Shown: positions 13,969 to 23,038 of the stretch, one piece after another
Position numbering within the stretch: position 1 is the first letter of the stretch
Layout of the letters: each line of letters opens with the position of its first letter
Assembly: GCF_000239815.1 (NCBI RefSeq)
Contig: NZ_CAFK01000229.1
Span: forward strand, 1-64,000
Source of the DNA: Bradyrhizobium sp. STM 3843
Lineage (GTDB): Bacteria; Pseudomonadota; Alphaproteobacteria; Rhizobiales; Xanthobacteraceae
Reading direction: 5' to 3'
Length of the DNA stretch: 64,000 nt
Notes under the pieces: model-generated
What the model was told of the DNA's origin: nothing
Seen by the model: only the letters and a program-made list of their open reading frames with translations
Databases searched by the model: none
Program-made: the position numbers and the translations under genes

Positions 13969-14006
13969 GGCGCCGGGACGTCGGCAACTCAACGTCCTCA
14001 GGCGCC
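13969..14006 (-). terminator. Hairpin downstream of recA
   Basis: Nested arms GGCGCC-tga-GGACGT and ACGTCC-c-GGCGCC (as read on the recA strand) enclose a 10-base loop just after the recA stop. No T-run follows, so it could instead be an mRNA-stabilising hairpin. Confidence 0.45.
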
Positions 14007-14023
14007 CGCTGCCGCCGTAAACC

Positions 14024-15112
<1,089 letters not shown>

Positions 15113-15208
15113 TGGCGCTCCTTATGGCGGGGATTCGCGGGATGGACAAATGGTTAACGAGACGGGCCGGCAATCTTCGGTTTATCTGCCCCGCAATGTA
15201 CCCGATCT

Positions 15209-15230
15209 GTTCTATGTTCGCAATATGTTC
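15209..15230 (-). promoter_or_regulatory. LexA (SOS) box of recA
   Basis: GTTC (15216-15219), seven bases, GTTC (15227-15230) is a perfect match to the alphaproteobacterial SOS box; read on the recA strand it is GAAC-N7-GAAC. A third GTTC at 15209-15212 extends it. It lies about 105 bases before the recA start. Confidence 0.9.
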
Positions 15231-15328
15231 TTTTCTTAGAGGCCAGGCTCTCCTCACTTTCGCCAGTGTCCGAGTTTGATTTTGCGATCCCATCAGGAAC
15301 GCTCTGCGGGAGCTCTCGTTGCCCGGCC

Positions 15329-15520
15329 ATGACGACGTTGGCCGAATATCTTCATCTTGCGACGCGCTACGAACGCGCTGCCGGGCAGGCGGCCGATCCC
15401 GCAGCGCGCCGACAGCTTGAGGCGGTGGCCGAGACCTACCTCACCTTGGCCAAGAGCCTTGCGGTTCTTGAACGATCAACGGAAGTTGTCGAGGAAGCAA
15501 AGCGCACCCAAAAGCGCTAA
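15329..15520 (+). CDS. Small hypothetical protein, helical
   Basis: A 63-residue protein beginning MTTLAEYLHLATRYERAAGQ and predicted to be almost wholly helical, with regular Leu/Ala spacing (AETYLTLAKSLAVLER). Such short helical proteins are common and conserved in Bradyrhizobium, without known function. The open frame extends 21 codons further upstream, but that extension looks non-coding; ATG 15329 has only a distant CGGGAG. It is transcribed away from recA. Confidence 0.6.
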   Translation: MTTLAEYLHLATRYERAAGQAADPAARRQLEAVAETYLTLAKSLAVLERSTEVVEEAKRTQKR

Positions 15521-15630
15521 GCCGTCTGAGTTGCGGCGGATAACTCCACCCGAGAGCCGCGGCCATTCTCGACCTCGCACCCCCGTCGCAGCCTGTGACG
15601 ATCGCCAACACAAACAGGTTGCGAGCGTCT

Positions 15631-15810
15631 CTAATTCGCGCGCATGGGCTGCTTGGCATCTCCGAGGACCAGAAGCACCGGGGGCGCCAACGGGCCGACA
15701 AGGAAGGCGATCCAGAACCACTTTCGCGGCGATCTCTGACGTTCGCGCGCCATCTCTGTCGCGAGCGGTATCGAAGCAACCGACAAGATGAAAATAACCC
15801 ACCCGGCCAT
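15631..15810 (-). CDS. Small inner-membrane protein, two helices
   Basis: A 59-residue protein from MAGWVIFILSVASIPLA, with two hydrophobic segments separated by a charged loop (TEMARERQRSPRKWFW) and a PRKWFWIAFLVGPLAPP second helix. GAGGAG is placed 8 bases before the ATG and decides the start against a longer open frame. Function unknown; the layout resembles small membrane proteins widespread in this genus. Confidence 0.7.
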   Translation of the reverse strand: MAGWVIFILSVASIPLATEMARERQRSPRKWFWIAFLVGPLAPPVLLVLGDAKQPMRAN

Positions 15811-16145
15811 TGGCCATCTCCTCGGCAGCAGCAGTTGCCACCTACAACATAACATGGCGCCGCTGGTGTTGCGCGTCGTCCCCGAAAAGTGAACGATGCC
15901 TACAGCACAAGGTGTGCGCGGGGCGTCGCACTTGCCACTGCAGGACGATGCCGAGATGCTCCTCGCAGACGAACCGTTCACGTATCAGGCCTCGTGCCAT
16001 AGAGCCTAAGCCCAGCCTGCCAGATCGACACGAATGGCGCCAAGCCGCCGCCGTGACGGTCGCAGTCCATCGCGACCGCACGCGGGATTCATGATAGTTC
16101 TGCACACCCGACTTGTTGCAACCACCGATCGCTCCTGACGCGCCG
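15811..16145. other. Intergenic, no gene seen
   Basis: Overlapping frames on both strands lack family patterns and ribosome sites. I see no RNA gene and no clear promoter. Confidence 0.5.
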
Positions 16146-16499
16146 ATGCCCGCAGACGAACCGACCATCACACTCTGGCGCCCCGTCGGCCCGAATGAGC
16201 TCGCGCTGATCCGCGCCTCCGGGATGCGAAGCTTTCCGCCGCGTCTTCCGGAGCAGCCGATTTTCTATCCGGTGCTGAGCGAGGACTACGCAACCAAGAT
16301 CGCGCGCGACTGGAACATGCCGGCGAGCGGTGAGGGACATGTGACGCGCTTCGAGGTGAAACGGAGCTTCCTCGCACACTATGAGGTGCAGGAGGCTGGC
16401 GGTCGCGACCATCGCGAGTACTGGATCCCCGCGGCAGATCTCGACGCCTTCAACGCCGCCATTGTTGGCATCATCGAAGTAATCAGGAGCTTCCCCTGA
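16146..16499 (+). CDS. Hypothetical protein, sometimes labelled ADP-ribosylation/crystallin J1
   Basis: A 117-residue soluble protein starting MPADEPTITLWRPVGPNELA. It matches my memory of a small bacterial family that databases label 'ADP-ribosylation/crystallin J1': RPVGP-ELALI, FPPRLPEQPIFYPVL, EDYAT-IARDWN and REYWIPA are its recurring blocks. The label is historical and no activity should be inferred. ATG 16146 fits the family start better than the upstream frame start at 16113. Confidence 0.75.
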   Translation: MPADEPTITLWRPVGPNELALIRASGMRSFPPRLPEQPIFYPVLSEDYATKIARDWNMPASGEGHVTRFEVKRSFLAHYEVQEAGGRDHREYWIPAADLDAFNAAIVGIIEVIRSFP

Positions 16500-16508
16500 C
16501 GCTTCCGT

Positions 16509-16632
16509 GGTTCTCCTGAGAAGAACGAAGTTCCCGCCTCGCTTCCGCTTTTGTTCGCATGCAAACGCTGCAGTTTTAGGCAGCTGCCGCACCGCTCCGC
16601 AGTTCTCCGGCCAAGAACGGAGTTCCGCTCTC
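16509..16632. repeat. Imperfect direct repeat pair
   Basis: GTTCTCC-N4-AAGAACG followed by a GTTCC block occurs at about 16510-16537 and again at about 16603-16630. Each copy contains its own GTTCT / AGAAC dyad. The intervening bases hold no gene. Confidence 0.55.
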
Positions 16633-16748
16633 AGACCCAGCAGTCGTGCCGAGCATGCAATCTCGTGCAGCGGCTTCGACGCTTGAGCCAATATCGGCGC
16701 CGGAACATCAGCCTTCGGCCGGCCGCGCCTGGACGTTCGGTCTCAACG

Positions 16749-16979
16749 TCAGCCTCGGCGCGGTCCCCACAGCATCACCGCGAGTCCAATCAGCGCGGGC
16801 ACGCCGATAGGGGCCAGGAAGAGCGGGACCATCCAGGCATCACGCTCAGACCCATGACAGGGACTACCGAGCATCGGGATCAGCGAGCAGTTGAGCTGCG
16901 CCCACAGCACGGTCAGGACATAGAAGGTTGCTGTCAGCAGGCAGCCGATATTGAGAATGGTGTCGATAACCTTGTACAT
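16749..16979 (-). CDS. Small membrane protein, two helices
   Basis: A 76-residue protein beginning MYKVIDTILNIGCLLTATFY. Two hydrophobic helices flank a polar loop with two cysteines (NCSLIPMLGSPCHGSERD), which could form a disulfide on the periplasmic side. GAGG 7 bases before ATG 16979 favours this start over the longer frame. Function unknown. Confidence 0.7.
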   Translation of the reverse strand: MYKVIDTILNIGCLLTATFYVLTVLWAQLNCSLIPMLGSPCHGSERDAWMVPLFLAPIGVPALIGLAVMLWGPRRG

Positions 16980-17209
16980 CGCTCGACCTCGTCGCAGCCG
17001 CGACTCACTGAGCAGGCGCATGCGGATGTGACCGCGATCACGCAACGCGATGCAATCGCATATCACACTCGGTTGCGATAAACTTTTAGTTGCGGTATAG
17101 AATTAAGGTTGCCAAAGTGGTCTTGTGAGTTCCCACTGCATCGCGAGTTCCGCTTGTGGCAAGCTGCCCACCCAGCTCACGGCCACAGGCTCATTAAGTC
17201 ACCGCACGT

Positions 17210-17257
17210 TAGATCACAGGCTGATTAGATCACAGGCTCATTAGATCGCAGGCTCGT
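17210..17257. repeat. Tandem repeat, 16-base unit, three copies
   Basis: TAGATCACAGGCTGAT, TAGATCACAGGCTCAT and TAGATCGCAGGCTCGT follow one another without gaps. A diverged partial copy (CACAGGCTCATTAAGTCAC) lies just upstream. Confidence 0.85.
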
Positions 17258-17321
17258 TGTCCCTCCCTGATCGCCGCGCGTTCGTCGTCACACACTCCTT
17301 GTTCACGCCTTCATAGTCTCA

Positions 17322-17363
17322 CATTCACTGTCTTACATTCACTGTCACACATTCACTGTCACA
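17322..17363. repeat. Tandem repeat, 14-base unit, three copies
   Basis: CATTCACTGTCTTA, then two copies of CATTCACTGTCACA. A partial earlier copy (CTTCATAGTCTCA) precedes it. Confidence 0.85.
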
Positions 17364-17400
17364 CGTAGGCGCAAGGCCCTGAATCCATCCGCGCCGAAAG

Positions 17401-17431
17401 AAAGCCCCGGCTGCAACGCCGGGGCTTTTGA
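17401..17431 (+). terminator. Intrinsic terminator without an obvious gene
   Basis: AAAGCCCCGGC (17401-17411) and GCCGGGGCTTT (17418-17428) form a perfect 11-base stem followed by TTTTG. On the opposite strand the stem is followed by CTTTC. No gene reads into it from either side within 120 bases. Confidence 0.7.
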
Positions 17432-17551
17432 CTCCCACGCAGCCTGGAATGGATGATCGGAACCAGCATCACGATCGTTGTTCGCGTCGTTAAATGTGCG
17501 CGTGCGCAGCGGCAAGCGGGAACGATCAGGCAGGGACCGACATAAATACCT

Positions 17552-17746
17552 ATGCGAACAGACGACGTGATCTGCCCCGCCTGCAAAGCCGGCTTCCGCC
17601 GGATCGAACTCCAATCGCAGACCGGCAGCGCCGGCGAGATCCGCTGCCTGCTCTACGGGGAGCTTCTCGAAGTGGTCGACGGATCGACCGAAGTTGCATA
17701 TCGACTGACCGTCGCGCCGGAGAAGATTTCCAACGACAACTGCTGA
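17552..17746 (+). CDS. Small zinc-ribbon-like protein with a broken second cysteine pair
   Basis: A 64-residue protein beginning MRTDDVICPACKAGFRRIEL. The first knuckle, CPAC, is present, followed by GFRRIEL and the typical VAYRLTVAP ending. In similar small Bradyrhizobium proteins I recall a second CxxC before the LEV-DGS segment; here it reads RCLLYGELLEV, with only one cysteine. It may therefore not bind zinc in the usual way. The upstream GGGAC is rather distant. Function unknown. Confidence 0.6.
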   Translation: MRTDDVICPACKAGFRRIELQSQTGSAGEIRCLLYGELLEVVDGSTEVAYRLTVAPEKISNDNC

Positions 17747-18076
17747 CAATCTATCCGTGTGTTTCCGGTGCCGCCTCCTTTTTTGACCTGACTCAAGGTT
17801 CGACGGACGGTTCGTACTAGAGTTACAACGTCATTGCCGAACTGCCCTCGAGGGGAGCTGCGACGTTGACGCCGAGCCTCGGTCCGCGGCGGTCCGGGGC
17901 TCGGCCACCTCGCTCGCAAGGTTTTGCGATCCCACCCCAAATCCGGGATTGCACATCTCGTCATCGTCAGTCATCGCAGTTGGTCATCGCACATCGATTG
18001 ACATTCAGCTGCTACGACGGCTGCATTGGCCGGCACCCGCAGCCCCGCAACGCGTGAACCGACTTTCAGTTGAACG
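17747..18076. other. Intergenic, no gene seen
   Basis: Only short overlapping frames with no family resemblance. Contains TTGACCTGACTCAAGG around 17782, a possible small dyad or -35 region, not convincing on its own. Confidence 0.45.
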
Positions 18077-18271
18077 ATGACCGTCCACACCCCTCCCCTG
18101 CTTACGCCCGAAGAGTTCGCGTCGCTGATCGAGATCGCGGTCAGCGAGTCTGCCCCCAGCGTGCCGCCGGCTCATCTGAACAGGCTGGTGACATTGGGTT
18201 ATGTCGCCGTGACCGACGAAGGACCCGTGGTGACTGGCGACGGATTGCTGCGGATCACCGAAAGCGAATGA
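18077..18271 (+). CDS. Small hypothetical protein
   Basis: A 64-residue soluble protein starting MTVHTPPLLTPEEFASLIEI and ending GPVVTGDGLLRITESE. The LNRLVTLGYVAVTDEG segment looks like the recognition-helix and wing portion of a small winged-helix fold, so DNA binding is conceivable but unproven. No strong ribosome site. Confidence 0.55.
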   Translation: MTVHTPPLLTPEEFASLIEIAVSESAPSVPPAHLNRLVTLGYVAVTDEGPVVTGDGLLRITESE

Positions 18272-18463
18272 AAATCGCCCCGCCTGGCCGCCGCAATGAC
18301 GGCAGAGCACGCGGAAATTCGGCTCGGCCAATTTACAATCTTAAGATGAACAAACCGACCGTAGTTTCCCGGAATTGATCTGAGCCAGGTTTCCGCCTCC
18401 ATTGATTTTAGCGTTCATGGGAACCCACGGCCTGGGGGCGGCCGGGGCTCACCGGTTTTGGCA

Positions 18464-18703
18464 ATGCCGCTCTATTTCTTTCGTATCCGAAACGGCTCCT
18501 ACTCGGGGGTTTCCGAATATGGGACTGAGTGTCCCGACCGGGACGCCGCGTGGAAGGAGATGACCACCGTCTGCGCCGATATGGCGAGCAGCATCTCGCG
18601 CAAGCTTGCCGAAAATTCCGAGTGGCAGATGGAGCTCCTCGACGAAGCCCGGCAGCCGGTGTTTAGGATCCGAATCGTCGCCGAATCACTTGATACCGCC
18701 TGA
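18464..18703 (+). CDS. DUF6894 family protein
   Basis: A 79-residue protein starting MPLYFFRIRNGSYSGVSEYG. The MP-YFF-R--G opening, the D-E-C--RDAAW motif and the length match the DUF6894 family, very common in Bradyrhizobium and of unknown function. An in-frame TTG at 18458 is less likely than ATG 18464. Confidence 0.8.
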   Translation: MPLYFFRIRNGSYSGVSEYGTECPDRDAAWKEMTTVCADMASSISRKLAENSEWQMELLDEARQPVFRIRIVAESLDTA

Positions 18704-18847
18704 GGCGGCCGCCCCACCGACTTGCAGAATTGGCCTGGGAACGTGGTCCGGTCAGCGCTGGAGCGCCCCGGCGACCCAAGCGGTTGCGCTGCAGCAATTG
18801 ATCAAGATCAAAATGTTCAGCCCGATCCTAGCCGATATTACAAGGAT

Positions 18848-19018
18848 ATGGGTAATCTGATCTTCAAATGTCCTCGGACCGGGATGAACGTGCAGCACTG
18901 GCTGGAAGAAGCCAGGCCGGGCGATCCGAGCGCCTATGAAACCGTGATCTGCAAGGCCTGCACCCGGCTTCACTTCATCAATCGGCACACAAGGAAGCTG
19001 CTGGGCGAGAAGGAATAG
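18848..19018 (+). CDS. Small zinc-ribbon-like protein
   Basis: A 56-residue protein beginning MGNLIFKCPRTGMNVQHWLE and containing VICKACTRLHFINRHTRKLLG. The paired cysteine groups (CPRTG and CKAC) and the conserved tail fit a short zinc-ribbon family widespread in Rhizobiales; its function is unknown. AAGGAT is immediately before the ATG, so translation may be weak. Confidence 0.7.
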   Translation: MGNLIFKCPRTGMNVQHWLEEARPGDPSAYETVICKACTRLHFINRHTRKLLGEKE

Positions 19019-19057
19019 CGACCAGGATGCGGGCACAGGCCTGACTGCGGCCGGCTC

Positions 19058-19288
19058 TCAATCGGCGCTCCGGAGCCGCCGCATCGTGAATTCGATCGCG
19101 CCGTCCGGCAGTTCCCTCCAGCTTTCCACAGCGCTCATATAGCCGGCCTTGGGATAGCGGGTGAGGTATTCGCGGGCCTTGGCGCGAGCCTCGTCGCGCG
19201 GCAGCGTAAAAGTGTCGCGCACGTAGCCGTCGGCCCCCTTGCGCCGGGCCGCCATTCGGCTGGCGAGGTCTCGCGGACGCTCTCTCAC
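19058..19288 (-). CDS. Small hypothetical protein
   Basis: A 76-residue basic protein with the conserved run YVRDTFTLPRDEARAKAREY and the end SWRELPDGAIEFTMRRL. I recognise this pattern from Bradyrhizobium genomes, but not a function. A GTG start at 19288 has GGAG seven bases upstream; the internal ATG at 19255 has no ribosome site, so GTG is preferred. Confidence 0.7.
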   Translation of the reverse strand: MRERPRDLASRMAARRKGADGYVRDTFTLPRDEARAKAREYLTRYPKAGYMSAVESWRELPDGAIEFTMRRLRSAD

Positions 19289-19400
19289 TCGCGAACTCCG
19301 TCAACGCCACAACCCCGTCAATATAGACAAGGGCTGAGCGAATCCGAGTCCGAAGCAAACGCGCCCCTCCGGGGGACACTGGGCCGATCGTCGGCCCCGA

Positions 19401-19694
19401 TCAGTTTGCGCTGGCGCCGCCCTTCTTCTTGGCCGCAGCCGTGGTCTTCACCGCGGGTGTCTTTGGCGTGTCGGCGGTGCGAACCCCGCCCCACGGATCC
19501 GAACTGGTCTGGGCATTCGGGATCTTCTTCAGGGTCTCCTTGTAGGCCTTCTCCCGAGCCGCATCGGCCTCCTTCTCCTCATCGGACTTGGACGGGCCGT
19601 CGGCGAGCAGATTGATGTTGGGCATTTGTGCCACTGCCGGCGCGATCCATGCCGTCAGCACTGCAACAGTGACCGCCAAACCAAGTTTCTTCAT
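19401..19694 (-). CDS. Small secreted protein with a DPWGG motif
   Basis: A 97-residue protein with a clean Sec signal peptide (MKKLGLAVTVAVLTAWIAPA then VAQ, cleavage near residue 23). The mature part is short and charged: an acidic helix, then AYKETLKKIPNAQTSSDPWG, and a Lys/Ala-rich tail. A second gene at 20937-21167 encodes the same core pattern. AGGGAG precedes the ATG. Probably periplasmic; function unknown. Confidence 0.75.
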   Translation of the reverse strand: MKKLGLAVTVAVLTAWIAPAVAQMPNINLLADGPSKSDEEKEADAAREKAYKETLKKIPNAQTSSDPWGGVRTADTPKTPAVKTTAAAKKKGGASAN

Positions 19695-20025
19695 CGCATG
19701 CTCCCTGAAACGCGGCCGTCTTATAGCACCGCCCGCCCGGGCGCCAAGCGCGCGCCCAATCCTTGGGGATCGTCCGATCTGCTCGGTTCCGTCCGTGTCA
19801 GCCGATCCGCATCGGGTGCAGCAACACCCTGGGACCCCTGGCTGACAGGGACAACGGAAACAAACAGATACAACCACGCTTCGCGACGTCCTCTCGCGTG
19901 CGGTCCCCGCATAGGGCGGCATCATAGGGTGACAACTCCGGCGTTTTCAAGCCGAGCACCTGCGGCATCCTTGTCCGATCCCGCCGTCTCGACTACCCCA
20001 TCATAAACGGGAGGATCGCACGTTC
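19695..20025. other. Intergenic, no gene seen
   Basis: Divergent spacer between the secreted peptide gene and the thioesterase gene. Overlapping frames here have no family resemblance. Confidence 0.45.
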
Positions 20026-20466
20026 ATGGCAGAAGACAGCCCCGCTTTCAGCATCGAGGCCGCACGACGCATCCTCGACGACGTGTTCGCGCCCTGGATC
20101 AAGGAGCTTGCGCTCTCGGTCGAAAGCATCGTGCTTACGGAGGGGCAAGAGCCCGGCGCGGTGCTGCGCCTGCCCTTCTCCGAACGGCTCTGCCGCGACA
20201 ATGGCGTGGTCTGCGGACAGGCTCTCATGGCGTTCGCGGACACGGCGATGGTGATTGCGATGGTCGCCGCCAATCGCGGCTATCGACCGATGACGACGGT
20301 CGACCAGACCACGCATTTTATGCGTGCCGTGGCCTCCTCCGACGTGCTCGCCGATGCGCGGGTCGTGCGCCTCGGCCGGACCATGAGCTTCGGTCGCGTG
20401 ACGCTGACAAGTGCAGCCGATGCCAGGCCGGTCGCGATGGTCTCGAGCGCATTCGCCATGCTGTGA
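20026..20466 (+). CDS. PaaI-type hotdog thioesterase
   Basis: A 146-residue single-domain hotdog protein, likely a thioesterase on acyl-CoA-type substrates. The core helix region CGQALMAFADTAMVIAMVAA with its catalytic-type Asp, then TVDQTTHFMRAV and the VTLTSAADARPVAMVSSAF strands, follow the PaaI layout. GGGAGGAT lies 11 bases before the ATG. The substrate cannot be deduced. Confidence 0.8.
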   Translation: MAEDSPAFSIEAARRILDDVFAPWIKELALSVESIVLTEGQEPGAVLRLPFSERLCRDNGVVCGQALMAFADTAMVIAMVAANRGYRPMTTVDQTTHFMRAVASSDVLADARVVRLGRTMSFGRVTLTSAADARPVAMVSSAFAML

Positions 20467-20608
20467 GGCGGGAGCATCGTCGTTAACGGCATATGAACGT
20501 GACGGCGCCGCTGAACGGTACCGCATTCATCACGGTGAAACGGTTTAGCGGTACTTTTTCGGTACATTTTGATGTGAAGGCGGTGCGATCAGTCATCGAG
20601 TAACGGCC

Positions 20609-20863
20609 ATGAGCGACACGACAAGCGATAAACGAACGGCCCAACGCCACCGGGTGCTCAAACAAGGCAGGCTCGCATTCGACGGCGGCGGCGCGGTCGA
20701 TTGCATGGTCCGTAATATTTCGGACACCGGAGCCCGGGTTGAAGTCGTGAACCCGGTCGGCCTGCCCGAGATCTTCACGCTCGTGATTCCGGCTGATAAA
20801 TTCACCCGGCGCTGCCACGCCGTTTGGAGCCACGACAAGCGGATCGGGATCGAGTTCGACTGA
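20609..20863 (+). CDS. PilZ domain protein
   Basis: An 84-residue protein that is essentially one PilZ domain. The RTAQRHRVLKQGRL segment carries the RxxxR c-di-GMP-binding pattern, and NISDTGARVEV carries the D/N-x-S-x-x-G pattern; the end WSHDKRIGIEFD is typical. It probably binds c-di-GMP and acts as a small adaptor. It lies about 3 kb before an HD-GYP gene at 23681. Confidence 0.85.
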   Translation: MSDTTSDKRTAQRHRVLKQGRLAFDGGGAVDCMVRNISDTGARVEVVNPVGLPEIFTLVIPADKFTRRCHAVWSHDKRIGIEFD

Positions 20864-20936
20864 GGGTCTGGATGGCCGACGCGCCGGTCAGCATCGGCTG
20901 GCCGGCTGCTCCCTGAGGCGCGGTGTCCTTGTCTGG

Positions 20937-21167
20937 TTACTTCTGCTTCTTGTCCGGCTGTGTCGGTCGCGCCCCGCTCCAAGGATCATATTTTTCCTTC
21001 GGCTCGGGGATTTTCTCGAGTGCCGCCTTATAGGCCTTTTCGTCGATCTGAGGCTTCTTCAGCTCGCCGCTGCGCTGGTCGTCGCCGCGAGAGCGTCTGC
21101 CACCCATCTGCGCCTGGGCCGGCCAGGCAACAAGTCCGATCAGCACCGCAATCAGCAGGATTCTCAT
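20937..21167 (-). CDS. Small secreted protein with a DPWSG motif
   Basis: A 76-residue protein with a signal peptide (MRILLIAVLIGLVAWPAQAQ). The mature part KAYKAALEKIPEPKEKYDPW followed by SGARP matches the neighbouring secreted peptide at 19401-19694. GGAG sits 6 bases before the ATG. Probably periplasmic, role unknown. Confidence 0.75.
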   Translation of the reverse strand: MRILLIAVLIGLVAWPAQAQMGGRRSRGDDQRSGELKKPQIDEKAYKAALEKIPEPKEKYDPWSGARPTQPDKKQK

Positions 21168-21331
21168 CGCACGCTCCAGCCTCGTTCGCGGACGAACTTA
21201 CCCACAGCCGCGGCAGGGGCAATGGCAAATTGCGCGATCGTGATCCGCAGGGCTGAAGCCATTCAAGCTGAAGCCATTCAAAAAGGAGGTCGTCCGTTCC
21301 GGACGCCCGCCTTCATCGCACACCCGTTCAC

Positions 21332-22822
21332 TTAATAGCCACGCCGGCCGGGAAAATTCGCGGGGCCACGCGTGTAACCGCCGCCATATCCACCGCCGAT
21401 CCCAATCCCGATGCCGATGCCGACCGGAGGCACACCAACAGGCGGACCGTAATAGGGGCGAACCGGCGGCTCATAGACCACGACATCGTCGAAATCGCGG
21501 ACATGCGGAGGACGGCCGGCGCGCCTGGGCGGATCAGAGTCGCGCTTCTTTGTCGGTTTCTCTTCAACCTTCTTTGTCTCTTTGTTTCCGGGCGTCGGAG
21601 CCGAGCACGGACAGGTCGGCCCGATCGCCGCGTTGGTCGGCGCGATCGACGGAGCACCCTGCGCAGCCGGTACAGCCGGCGCGCTGCTCACAGCTGCGAC
21701 CCGCATGAGGACGGGACGGTTGCGCAAGCGCTCGATCAGCTTGCGCGCGGTCAGCGTCAGATCGCTATCAGGATAACGGTCGAGGAACGCCTGATAGGAC
21801 GCGACCGTATTGATCAGCACGGCCTCGTTCCACGCTGCCATCCTGTCATGAAGATCAAGCCAGGCGCGGGCCTCCGGCCCGTAGGGTGGCGCGGTGTAAA
21901 GTGCAACGAAGGCCTCGTAGGCTGCAACGCTGCCGTCACCGACGATCATCTCATGCGCGAGTTCGGTCGGCTTGCCCTGCAACGTCCGCTTCCATTCCTC
22001 CACGGTGCGCTTGACAGCAACGGGCCGCGGTCCGGCATTCGCCGCAGCGGGATCGCTGGTGGCGATGAAGCGGAAATCTTCCGTCAGGGAGGACGAATCC
22101 CAGGGTGTCTGACGGCCTTCGGTCACCTTGTTGACGGCAACGCGCACCCGCTTGAACGCCTCTTCGATCGGCAGGCCCGGCTCACGCGCCGCCTGGAGCA
22201 GCGCCGTCGTATACGGGCTGTTGGCGCCGCTGCCATCCTCAGCCTCCGCGCCGGGCGAGGTCGAGTAGGACAGGAACGTGCCGGGCGCACCGGTCTTGGT
22301 ATCTACCAGCGCAAGCCCGTGGCCCGCGGTGCTATTGATCGCGGGGAATGGATTGTTGCGGCAAGCATCGAGCAACAGGATGCGCATCCGGCTCGGCACC
22401 GAGTTCAAAGTATTGAGCACGTCGTTGAGCCGCACCGCCTGCAGCGGAATGTCGGCCTCGCGCTGCGGATCGATATCAACCGGGATCAGATAGTTCTCGC
22501 CATCGATCTGCAGTCCGTGGCCGGCATAGAACACCAGCGCAACCGTGTCCGCCCCCTTCGCGGCGATCCTGGCGGCGAAATCGCCGACCAGCCGGTTGAG
22601 ATCGCGCTGCGACAGATCGGCAGCTGCGGTGACCTCGAAGCCAGCATCGCCCAGCAATTGCGCCATGGCTTTGGCGTCATTGGCCGGATTTGGCAGCGCC
22701 GTGACGACGCGATAGGCCGATTGGCCGATCACCAGCGCCAGCCGGTTTTCGGCCCTCACCGGGCTCGTACTGGCCAACAATCCGCCGGCTAACAATGCGG
22801 CACACAGGATGCGGCGGAACAT
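21332..22822 (-). CDS. Secreted caspase-family (C14) protease
   Basis: A 496-residue protein with a signal peptide (to about residue 24, VRAEN) followed by a p20-like caspase fold starting NRLALVIGQSAYR. The catalytic dyad is complete: H102 in FYAGHG and C154 in LLLDACRNNPF. After the protease domain (to about residue 260) comes a helical middle with tetratricopeptide-like features, a Pro/Lys-rich stretch, and a low-complexity tail rich in GIG and GGYGGG. Bacterial metacaspases usually cut after Arg or Lys; substrate and role are unknown. Periplasmic location is inferred from the signal peptide. Confidence 0.88.
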   Translation of the reverse strand: MFRRILCAALLAGGLLASTSPVRAENRLALVIGQSAYRVVTALPNPANDAKAMAQLLGDAGFEVTAAADLSQRDLNRLVGDFAARIAAKGADTVALVFYAGHGLQIDGENYLIPVDIDPQREADIPLQAVRLNDVLNTLNSVPSRMRILLLDACRNNPFPAINSTAGHGLALVDTKTGAPGTFLSYSTSPGAEAEDGSGANSPYTTALLQAAREPGLPIEEAFKRVRVAVNKVTEGRQTPWDSSSLTEDFRFIATSDPAAANAGPRPVAVKRTVEEWKRTLQGKPTELAHEMIVGDGSVAAYEAFVALYTAPPYGPEARAWLDLHDRMAAWNEAVLINTVASYQAFLDRYPDSDLTLTARKLIERLRNRPVLMRVAAVSSAPAVPAAQGAPSIAPTNAAIGPTCPCSAPTPGNKETKKVEEKPTKKRDSDPPRRAGRPPHVRDFDDVVVYEPPVRPYYGPPVGVPPVGIGIGIGIGGGYGGGYTRGPANFPGRRGY

Positions 22823-23038
22823 GGCGATCTCCTTGACGATCCTCGCTTGAGCATTTGTCGGGCGGATTCCTGCCCCGGTTCATTGCGGCATGCGGCGATC
22901 ATCGGCTCGCCGGCTGTCGCCGGCACGAGAGAAAGCATGAGCGCGAAACGGGCTGTGATCAGCAAATGTTGATCCGCCGCGGCCGGTCTTTGCCGCGATC
23001 GCGAATATTCTGTGCCCGAGGTGTGGGCCAGGTTGCCA

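Larger units (their letters stand above)
16980..17551. other. Gene-free stretch with short tandem repeats and an orphan terminator
   Basis: No supported coding frame. It contains two small tandem repeat arrays and an intrinsic terminator, listed separately. A promoter for a small RNA could lie near 17080-17110 (AT-richer), but no -35/-10 pair is convincing. Confidence 0.5.

Noticed and set aside
16500..16640. Possible EcfG (GGAAC-N16/17-CGTT) promoter on the minus strand
   Set aside because: GGAAC occurs but no CGTT lies at the right spacing.
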